From Agrypnia vestita (lineage: Eukaryota > Arthropoda > Insecta > Trichoptera > Phryganeidae): DNA of 64,000 nucleotides. A program made the position numbers and the translations under genes. The DNA is taken from contig JADDOH010005031.1 in the NCBI GenBank assembly GCA_016648135.1, forward strand, positions 153,695 through 217,694. Reading direction: 5' to 3'. Of this stretch, positions 21,601 to 33,600 are shown piece after piece. The stretch's first letter is position 1, and each line of letters opens with the position of its first letter. Below the pieces are notes generated by a model. The model made no database searches, was not told where the DNA came from, and worked only from the letters and a program-made list of their open reading frames with translations.

Positions 21601-24600
21601 AAAATCATAAAGTAGGCTATTATTTTTTATATTCAGAACATTTTGAGTGCGTTTGAATTTTTCAAGAGCGCAATACTGGATTGTGGATTATCCCCAGGGG
21701 GACATGATTAATCAATATTTATTATAGATGTCTCATAGAGACGAATCTATTTTTATACATAGTAGGTATAAAAGTCTCTTTGAGTGTTTATAGGACTTGC
21801 GCCTTATTTATGGCTGGCTTAAGTGATCACTTTATGCAACGTAACGTTCACCAATTCCACCCAAGCTAGATTATCACATCTGTCAACGTTTTGAAAGTTG
21901 TATACATGTCAACAAATAGTTTGGTTAGTTTTATTGGAATATATACTTTCACCAGAAATATACATTCGCCGATAGCCGTACGCCCTATTCCTTTTTATTC
22001 CCATACGCCCCATTCCTTTCTATCCCCATCCTATCCCTATATAAAAGACTTTCATTCCTACTTTTCCATTAAAAAAATAGCTTCATCTCTACGAGACATC
22101 TATAATATATCATAATTTTTGATTTTTACTTCAATTCTCATTTAAAAAAAAATTTTTTTTTTTAAATAGAGATGTGAACACGGAATCGTGTCACATCAAT
22201 ATTCTTACTATTTTCAAATTAAGCTAAACGCTTGTTCTACGAAAATAGGACTATCTTGCTAGTCTGGAGTGAGGTTCGAACCCGCGACCTTTGGATCACG
22301 AGGCGAGAGTCCTAACCACAAGACCAACAAGCTACTCGCTAAGCTGAGCTTCACTATTTTAATATTTATTTTAATAATTTCTTTACAGAAAGGGCCCCGT
22401 CCTTTTTCCGAATGACGCACCCCAGTCCACAATCACCCCGCTAATAGTAACCTCCCGACCACTAGCGGAGGCAATAGCGAGAAAAAATCAAAAAGCCACA
22501 ATTCTGACCCCGACGCCCCCTACAACCGAAGACAACCTCCAGCAAATCGTCCCCGACGCCTACCACGCCGCGGCTGTCAACACCGCCCAAAACTACCCCG
22601 CAAATCAAAACGACTACCTCGTCCAGCCGAGAACTTTCCAAAGCCTGATCGGGCAGTATCGAAACCAGGATGCGAGTCAAGTCGGCACACAGTCGGAGTA
22701 TTACTTGAAGCAGGTAGTCAACCCCGAGTTCGATAGAAATCCCGTATACGAAAAGCCCGGCTATAATATTATCGACGCCAATGGTAACGTGAGGGTTGTG
22801 GATTATAAAAACCTGATGATATTGCATAGGAATGGGTATTTGACTCTGCTGAGTGGGTACCAGCATACTAGGAACAATGGCACGGCTTTGGATCAGCACC
22901 CGTACGCAGCGGTTGTTAGGAAAACGCAACAGTTGCTGACCAGTTCTGCTAGACCTCGGTACGACGCAGTCGAGGTAAGTTTTTGCTATTTTTTATAATT
23001 TAGATATTTTTACCAAATTGCAGTGTGATATTTGAAATAGGTGAAACATATTAGTAGTTGTAACAATAAAATATTTTATGATTATTATCATTTTTTAAAT
23101 ACTTTTTATGAACCAGTACATCTGTGGGCGAAAGGAACAACCGAATGATTAAAAAAAGTAACCCATAAAAACCAAGTTTTTACTATACTCCCTTTATTTG
23201 TGAAATATAACAATAATTAAAGACGAATTAAAACATATAACATAACACTAAACTTACAGAAATTTAATATATTTCTAAAATGTCAGATGTTTTGAGATGT
23301 CAACATTTTGATAGATTCAATTATTATCATTATCGTACCTTATGAATTTCCAGCGTCAAATGATTTAGTCAGAATCAGATTTGAGTAATGTAGAATTCTT
23401 CAAAACTAAGCAGAAATCTAAAAGAAATAAATTATTATTTGATTTTTTCCCAAAAAACCTAATTTTGCTGTCATCTGTGAACCAATTGTTTTGTAAATTT
23501 TCGAAATTCGTAGTGATGTACCTATTATACCGACGGAGTAATTCAAATTTAGAAAATATTCCGCGACGTTATCGGGCCGCCGTTCCTAGTAATCAAACTT
23601 TTCTAATGATTCCAATTTGAAAAAACCAATTAAATTTCTAAAAATCCGAAATTAACTATAATTATTAAATTTTTTTAACGAAAATTTGATAGACCTTCTT
23701 GATCGTCGCCACGAGTCTGCTTGCCAAGTTTCAGCTCGATTGGATCACGGGAAAAGGGTCAAAAATCGATCCAAAGTTTTTTTTTGACGGCAAGCCGGCA
23801 AGCAAGCAGACGCCACGAGTTAATATAAAGGGAGTAAAAACCAATAAAATTTCTAAAAATCCGAAATTATACTATAATTATTAAATTTTTTTAACGAAAA
23901 TTTGATAGATCTTCTTGTCGCCACGAGTCTACTTGCCAAGTTTCAACTCGATTGGATCACGGGAAAAGGGTTAAAAATTGATCCAAAGTTTTTTCACCTG
24001 GCAAGCAAGCAGACGCCACGAGTTAAAAGAAAGAAAGTAAAAAATGCAAGTTTTCAGGGATAAAAACAAAATTTGGGAATTTCGTTTGTTTACGATATAC
24101 CTCTTAAAGCTTTTGTTATATTTATCTATTTTTTGCACAAGAACGTTGAACAATGCCTTTGTTTCTTGCCAAATTTTTCAAATTATTTATAATGTCATTT
24201 GTCCTTTTTCAAAAAATTTAAAAATAGTCGCATTTTATTTTATTTTCTGACTCACCTAAATTTTACTTGCTATAGGTATATCTAAAGAACTGTGCATACT
24301 TAACTCAAAACTCGATTTTATTGACTCATTTGATTGTTACAGATATACTTTTAACAATATTTTATATCTTTGTTCTGACAACACAGTTACTGGATTTTGT
24401 CCATAGAGTTTTTTTGTTTGTTTACTTAATCTAGAAACATTGCGGAAATAATTCGTCGTAGATTCAGCGCATTTTCTGCTACTGTATTGCGCTCTGTCTA
24501 CCTTTCAAGCTCAGAAGTTATAATTTGAAAGAAAACGCGGAGGTTTATTACGTCGCGAGCATCCCTTCTGTTATTTCCTCGTGTTAGAAAAATATCTGAG

Positions 24601-27600
24601 CCTGGTCTAAGGCACCCGGAACGAAGCCATTGCGAAATAAGAACATCAATTCCAGTGGCGGGGTCCAAAGCGAATGCCAGGGGCGGTGCATTAATACGGA
24701 AATGCAATGTAAATAACTGAAATTGTCTGCGAACTCCCCCAGCCCTTTCGGGATACGTAAACCATTCGATTGTTCTAGAAGGACGAATGTGCTGTTCTAG
24801 AAAATAGAGTGGAATTGTTTTTCCATTAGAAAAGAGGTCTAATAAAAACACTTAAATCCTGTATTAACTGATCTTCAGTTTATCATAATTGTAACTAGCT
24901 ATGGCCCGTCAGAAATTATTGCGAAGCGAAGTTGCAACTAAGGCTGATCTAGAGAAAAAAGCCCAAGACAGGAAAAGTTGGAACCTTTTATGCGCAGGGA
25001 CCCCGATGCAATAGGAAAGGGGAAGAAGAAGAATTTTTAAAAAATATTTTATGGATAACTTTTGTACATCTTTGCTTTACCAGCCGTACTCGCCCCTACA
25101 AAAGTTTATAGCATTACATTTTCAGTTGGACATAATTATTAATTTGAGAAAACTAACAAAGTTTGTATAAACAATAGGTACTGACTATTTACGTCTTAAA
25201 AACTAATCCATAAAAACCAAGTTTTTATTATACTCCCTTTCTCATTGAATCAGGTTTCGTGCCTACTGCACGCGTCAAGGTCATTCAGTTGTGTGAAAAA
25301 ACCATTAAAATTTCGAAAAATCAAAATTATACTAATATACAATTATTAAATTATTTTGAACAAAAATTTTTTAGATCATTATTATCGTCGCCACGAGTCT
25401 GTCTGCAAAGTTTCAGCTCGATTGGATCACGGGACAAGGGTTAAAAATCGATCCAAAGTTTTTCCGGCAGACAATAAACCGCTGACGCTACGAGTTAAAA
25501 GTAAGGGAGTAATAATTACGTTTTAAAACAATCAATGTGGTTTATACAAAGATTTTTAGTTTTTTCAAATTAATAAAAGAAAATAAAACTAATAAACTAC
25601 AGATGGTCACCCCACCTGGAGGTGGTATTTACATACGAAATTTCGCAAAAGCTGTCGCAACTCTAAATTGAATTTGGTCGACATTTTGGTAGTTGGCACG
25701 TTTCTGTGAGTTGTTGTGCAGCGAACTGCCGACCGCTTAAAAAGCATTCTCAAAATAAGGAACCGCGAGCTGAAGGGCGCAATGCCCGTGGTATGATTGA
25801 CCCCTCTAGGTCACACACTTCGGACACACACACTCCAAAACAGAAAGCAGCAGAGGTGTAGGTAGGAAGGAAAAATGCTGGTAAATGAATACATCTTACA
25901 CAAAAAAAATTAGCATATACGAATCAGTCACTACCCTTTGGTAAAAGACGACACACGAAGAAGAAGAAGAAATATCCGTTTGAATAAATATCGTGGTTTT
26001 GATTTATATTCATACTGAAACGAGATCAACATCGAAATCCCTGGAACACTCGGGAACAATCTAAAATCGACTGGAGCATTCTAGTAGGCACTGCAAATTT
26101 CGAGGAATCGCTAGAAATGCAAAGAACTTTCTCGAAGCATCACGAAACCTACATGTTTAGTATAACAGGGCTAGCACGCACGCGGCGTATTGAATATTTT
26201 TTGACGTTTAACCAGTGCAGTTAGCTGCGTTTAAAACTGTAGCGATATGTGACCAACTCATGATTAATCGAGTGATAAAAATCAAGCGAGAAGTTTTTCT
26301 GCGTGCACAAATTGAAATTTTCTATATAGCGTATTGTAATAGTGCTTGAAGCGACAGAAACTGCAAAACAAGTTTAATAATATAATGAAAATATTACATT
26401 ACAGTTTGTTATTTCACCCCATCAACAACTAAAATACAATCCGCTTATTTAGTCCAATCTGAAAATTACGATAAATTAATATTCTTATGATTATATTATT
26501 ATTATTATTATTATACTCAGTTATTAACAAAAATGCAAAACAATATACTTTGTTTGGCACGATAACCGCACACTTTCACGTGATAGACTTGTCAAAAAAT
26601 TGTTTGTTTTATGTCTTCGTGTAATATATGTATATTCGTGTTTTTGTTTATGTTGTTATGCGACACGAATTCACACACGAATGGACATAAGGAAAGTATG
26701 TATAGGATAATTGATTTACTGAAAGCTATCTAATCATTATATATCGTCATAAGCATGGCACTGGCTTTTCGAACCGGGATCGATTTTCTAAGAGGTCGCA
26801 ATAATTTTACATAATAACGCTACAGTAATTGAGACTTGTGGTATATTGTAATGTAAAAAAAGGAAATTTATAAAATAAAAAAATCGAACTGCATTAAAAG
26901 TGAAGCTTAAATAAAAACTGAAAAGAAAAAACAAGACAGAATTCTAAACTACTGGACAAGCCTTTTCTTTTCAGTTTTTATTCAAAGTTCACTTTTTTCG
27001 CAGCCGGATTTTTTTTTAAATTTCCTTTTTATATTTTACACATTTAAGTTAGGTTTTTTTATTTTTTATTATATATTTATCCTTAAAATAAGGTTATTTC
27101 TCACAGTATTGAGTAACGCTTTAGGTAACGGTCGTTAAAATAATCTTTCAAAGCAGTAAAATTCTGGGTTTGTTATTCGATTTTAAAAATTATATTGAAA
27201 TATTTTATGATAAATATTTTTCACGTTAAAAGACCTATTATGCAATTATATATAAATATATATATATATCACATTATTATATATCACAGATTTATAATAA
27301 GTATTGAAAATTTAAGTGAGAATGTCTGCTCACCGACTTTAAATCGTTATAGATCCTAAAGGTCATTCGAAATGAAAAATGATAACAGAAACCTAACTTT
27401 TCAAATATCTATTCAATGATAACCCCATTTCACATAGTTCGTCGACTTAATTTTTTTTTCTTTTTCAAAATATGGCGTCTGGTTGTCGCCACATTGGATT
27501 TTGATGACTGTCATGTCTTTAGTCACACTTGCAAGGTTAATAAATATCGATTAACATAATAATCATCAAAATCGGCCCCAGAGTTTGGTCTCTAGAGCGT

Positions 27601-30600
27601 CACAAAGGAATACATACATACATACATAGGCTGATAAACACATTATCCTCATTTGCGTCGTGTAGTTGCAAAGTTAAATAATTTAAAAAATAATTAATAA
27701 TAACAAGCAATAAATTTAGTTTTTCTATTTAACTTTCTTTTGGATACAGCAAAAATAAATAATTTTTGTTATTGAAATCTATTGGGAATTGATATCGAAT
27801 AATAGTTTGATGAAATTTGATTAAATTCGTAAAAAAAAGTAGATAGGTAGGTATATTTCCATATTAAAAATTTTATTTCCCCACAGAAAACTGTGTATAT
27901 TGTGTTCCCGTAATGGGCAATTTATTTTTAAACTAACAGAGAGAAATAATTGGTTATCGCCGGTAGCTGTTGTTAGGCGTGACATGACAACAGATTCGTG
28001 TGAATTTGGTTCAATGACAAAAGGTCCACGACAAAACGTCTACACATTAGATTCATCAACTTAATAATAGTAAACTAATATTAAAAATGTATTTTTTAAG
28101 AAAGAGCTTTAAATATTGTAACCAAATGCTAAAAAGAATTTACGCACTGTCCGAATTACTTGCAGTATGTAACACTATAGAAGGATCAAGAACGGTCTAT
28201 AACAATCTAGGGTGATCTAAATCCTTCGGGAAATTTCTAGAAACAACTGGTATAACCAAGAAGCAATGAGAACCTTCTCCTAAATACTATTAGGTCCTTA
28301 CATAAAGCCGATTTTTTTTTATTATAATATATTTATTTAATCAAAGTATGTACCATTGCTATCTATGCACTTTTGCCATCTTATAGGTAGTTCATCGATC
28401 CCTTTACTAAAAAAACCATTCGGACGGGAATCAATAAAATCTTTGAGGGCGGTTTGGACTGCCCCATCGGAGTTGAATTTTTTCCTTTGCAAGAAGTTAT
28501 CCAAATTTCGAAAAAAATGGTAATCTGTTGGGGCAAGGTCCGGAGAGTACGGTAGATGTCTTAGACATTCCAATTGAAGCTCCTCTAATTTGGTAGCCGT
28601 CTGTTGTGCAGTGTGTGGTCTAGCGTTATCATGAAGCAGCAGTGGCCTAGAGCGATTAACCAGCCTCGGTTATTTAGCAGCTAGCTTTTCCATCATGGTT
28701 TGCAGTTGCTGACAATAGACATCTGCCGTAATCATCTGGCCAGATTTAAGAAAGCTGTAGTGAACGACACCAGCACTAGTCCACCAAACGCTCACAAGTA
28801 ACTTTTTTGGAGTCAATTTTCGCTTGGGGCATGGTTTGGCTGGTTCGGCAGGTTCAGCCATTGCGATGAGCGCTTCCGATTATCGTACAGGATCCACTTT
28901 TCATCACAGGTAAATGATTCGATTTAAAATCCCTTCATTATTGTGCCGGTTGAGTAATGCAACGCAGCAGTCAACGCGCGTTTGTTGATTTGCTTCACTC
29001 AATTCGTGAGGTACCCACCTTCAAGCTTTTTCACCTTACCAATTTGCTTCAAGTGGATTAAAACAGTTTTATCACTAACACCGCAGCCTGCAGCTAACTC
29101 GGATGTGGTTTGCGATGGATCCGCTTCCACAATAGCCTTCAATTCTTCATTATCAACTTTGGTCTCCGGCCGTCCACGGGGCTTGTTCTGCAGGTCGAAA
29201 TTTCCAGAACGAAAACGTTGGAACCAAAAACGCACTGTGTTTTCTTTTGCGGCACCGTCGCCATACACATCATTAATCCTTCGAGCCGTTTCTGCAGCAC
29301 TGGTGCCACGGTGGAACTCGTACTCGTAAATAACGCGATATTTCAAGTCTTTCATTTTGTAAACTGAGTGACGCAAAGAATAAAACAATTGAGGAAAAAA
29401 CAAATGAATGATAATTTTCAAAACACAAATACATAAGTAAATAGCTGTATAAATTTGGATTTGGAATTCCTAACCAAAGAGAAGATATTTGAGATCAAAT
29501 TTGCCAGTACGGCAAAACGCCAATTTCATATGTAAGGACCTAATATATTAATCTAGAAAGTACGAAAATATCAGCATTTAGGTTAGTACAGAACGGAGCC
29601 GCGGCGCGAGTTCAGTCGTCGTGTTTGACAGTTCGTTCAGTGCGAAATCGGCCGCGAAGTACACGCGAGACGACGCCCAGTGTGGGGCCAGTCGTGAGAT
29701 GCGAAGCGATAAATAATGCTAATAATCGAGCGAAGTACCCAATTGGCGTCGAAAATATATGCGATAAATACTACGAGCGAGATTTGGATGGAATGTTCTA
29801 GTGAATGTTAAATACGTGTTACCCGTATAAAGTATTAATTTACAAGTGATATACTGCAAAATCGTGTAATTTAAAGAATACTGTTAAGTTTAATTCGTTT
29901 TAAGTGACTTTGTGACGTTGTTGAATAGTTAATTAAGTATTGATCAATAAATTGCTAATTAATTTCCAATTTTTTCATTCATTTCTCCATAGCCATGATA
30001 CGTGACAATATAATAAATTAATGAATTGGTAATGATAACGAAATTATTGAGTATGAGAAAGATTATTTCGCAAATTCATAAAAACGTATCCCATCAAATC
30101 AATAGATGAAAATATTGCTTATAGCCTTTCGTGAATTCACGAATATATTGTAGGTATATTAAAAAAAGGCAACGTTAGCTTAGACTAAACAAAAGTGCAT
30201 TATCTGCCTTCAGCATAGTTATATAAGATCCTGGCCCCTTTGTTCCTTGGCTCCCTTCTCAAATTGTGTGTGTAGCACAAAATTTAAATCAAAATATTAT
30301 ATTTTAAAAAAAATGTTGCACCATGAATTAACCGCCAAATCATTCAATGAATTTAAAGCGATTTCATAATTATTTTTTCAAATATTTTCGTTGTTAATAT
30401 GTCCCGGTTATTAGGTTAAGTTACGCCTTAAAAGTGTTATTTTGTAATGAAAATTACGCTTTTAAGGCGTACCTTCCTTTAAATAATCTAAGTATTGACT
30501 CTGAATTCGTCGTTGAATCTTATGTTGTCTGGTCATATTGTCATGTGGGTTTTTTGTCGTATGGGCATTTTGTCGAATTTAAGTTAAAATATTGTCCTAC

Positions 30601-33600
30601 AAGAAAACAAATGATACATTGCAAATAATATTTAATTCCAAATCTGTTATATTATATATCATAAAATTTATACAATAACACCAAGTATATCTAATATACT
30701 TTTGAAAAAAAAATTGATAGCAAATGGTCGCCATCTCAACTTGTTAGTTATTGGTTGCGTCATGATTAGAGTTGTTCAACGTGTCTCAATTCAAAATTTC
30801 CAGCGGAATAGAAATTTTTATTTTATATCTATACAAATCTACACTGTTTGGACCCGGCGGAAAACATTTCCCACATTTCCTCCTTCCCCTGGTTTATTCC
30901 CTATACATATCTGTACTTTTTGACAGATATAACCAAAAATTGTCGCATTTATTCTTTAGGACCCGGCTGGTGACATAGGCGACATTTCCCTCCACCCCTT
31001 TTACCCGCCCCCCCTTGATATACTTTCCAAGTAAATCTGTACCGTTTGACAGCTCTGATCCAAATTTTGCATAAATATTCGTGAGTACCCGGCGGAATAC
31101 ATAGGCAACATTTCCTCCCTGGATATTCTATCCATCCCATCACAGCCTAGATGAAATGGAAATATTGTTTAAAATATTAAAACAATAGAACCTTTGTTCC
31201 CCCTACAAACTTATCCTTAACCCGTGCAATGCCGGGTACGAACAGCTAGTTAATCATAATATCATGAATTTTCCCAAGAATACAGATGTTTCTATAAAAA
31301 TATTATTACAACTAGCTGCAGCAACTCGTCAAAAATGACGGAACATTGGTTCACGTCTTTGTTAAGCCCTAGTATATATTTAAAGCATCTTTTTGGCGCT
31401 CCACGGAAAGGCAGCCGTGGCAACATGCGTGAAATGGCTGTTTCGGATTTGGTGATCCGGGGTTCAAGTCCCGTCTCCGGGGCTGTTCTTTTAGCCGTGA
31501 ATTCGAACGAAATTACGGACGAATTAACGACCCGTTCTTTTAGCCGTGAATTCGAACGAAATTACGGACGTTACATTACAGAAGTTATGGGGACAGACGG
31601 ACGGACAGAGAACGAAAGTATTATGTTTGATTTAACTAAGGAAAGAGTATTATCGCTCAGACAGATATACAAACGAACTTTTATATACAAATGAGAAATC
31701 GAAAATATTTGCACACTTTTCAATCTAAACCTTTTGCTATTCGGTTGACCGCTGCGGGGTCGAACTCTCGACTTTTGGGGCCAAGGGCGGGCGTTCTGAC
31801 CACACTGCTGGAGCTAAATCGCTGGGTAATCGTTAGAAAAGGGTGTACGTGATATAATTTTAATTAAGATCTCTCGTTTTTTAGAATAAATTCCCACAGG
31901 TAAATTATTTAATGATCTGCGTCCAAAGAGGCTGCGGCCCTGCTGAAGTTGGTTGCCCGGGAGGATGGGGGGAAGGGGGATCAATTAAGTTGATCGTTCT
32001 TCTAATTTGTTTGTATGTGCGATTGATTTGGTAAATTCCTGTGGATTCCATTATAATTGTTTTCTGGGGTTTGAAACTTTACGTTGTACCTAATTTGTTG
32101 CAATCTCGCGATCAAATCGTATACATAGCAATATTGATAACATCACTAATAATACGTTAAATATGCTAGGATTTATTTTGAAGCTTACAAAAGACTTTAA
32201 CACTATAAATTCCATTAAATTATTATATACGTCTTTAGTACGAACTCAATTAGAATCTAATTCTCCTGTATGGTCTCCACATTATATTGTTCACTCCAAT
32301 AATATTGAGCGAGTGCAGCACAAATTTTTGAGAGTTGTTAATTTTAAATTACACATACCAATAATGAATTTTCTATTGTCTCTAATTAACCTAAATAGGT
32401 TATCCGATAGAAGGAAAATTGCTTACCTCGTATTACTGTATAAAATCGTAAATAATTATTACAACAGTTCAGAACTAACGCAGCTAATGTTTTATCACAT
32501 CCTTTCCAGGAGCACTAGACAAAGTATATCGTTTCATTGTGACAATGTTAGTGTAAATTATCTCTATAGCTCACCTATTAGAAGGCTCCATAGGTTAGGA
32601 AACGAGTATGGCTACCTATCGGATGTTTTTTCGGAAACACTAGCTGCCTACAAGAAAGCTCTTCTGGACGAATTTGGTCGTTTATAATCAGTTATTGATG
32701 TCATGTCTATCTCTTGTTTTTAGATTTTTGAATTTTACATTTCATTTTATTTTACTGTTTTTTTTTTATTGCTTCTTGAGTTTCAGATTTGATTTGTTTA
32801 CAATTATTTCATTTTGTTGCTTCTTGAATTTCAGACTTAATTATTTTAATTTGTTGTAGTTTTATTGATTGTTGACTTTCATATTTGATTTGATAACTAT
32901 TATTTCATTTGATGTAATTTTGTTATACTTTATGCTATTCACTTAATGTTTTATTTTTATTTATATATCACTTTATTAATTGTTTTTGATAGAATTATAG
33001 CTTATATCCTTTTTTTATTATTACCTATCAATCGATACATCATTATATAAATTGTTTTTTTTAAAGGTACATTGTACCGTGTATTAAATAAATAAATAAA
33101 TAAATACTCCACTCGCTTATCAAGTAAAAAAAATATTGCTCGTCACGTAAAACACTAGCAGAACAAGTAACTAGCATCAAAAATTTTAATGTATTGTCAC
33201 GAGATTCTAAAACATGGGGTCATAATCGAGGGTTTCTGAAACAGCGTGAATGTTTTAGAATAATTAGGAAAGATCTGGAATATGCAAAATTACACCGGAA
33301 TATTTAAGAAAAAACCTTTCCTATGAACTGCAAGGCAATGGACATGAGCGGATAGTCTTTTTTTGAAAGCAATGAAAAATAAGTGAACGGGGAAGTATTG
33401 GTGAAGGCTTAGAAAGAGCGAGAAACAAGCGAACATAAACAACCAGTGAATAAAGAGTACCTATGGATAGAATATTCAAGTAGCGAAGTAGTGTTAGTTA
33501 CGAAATAATGTTCCAATTGATTTTGCGGATAAGTAAAGTTAATTTTAAGTATTTCATTTGGATACCACCGCCGTGAATCTGTGACTTTATTTTAAAGGAC

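Noticed and set aside
24498..24851. 117-codon - strand frame in intron 2
   Set aside because: It begins at a non-ATG codon, has no recognisable family and no splice signals. I kept it only as an unexplained higher-GC stretch.
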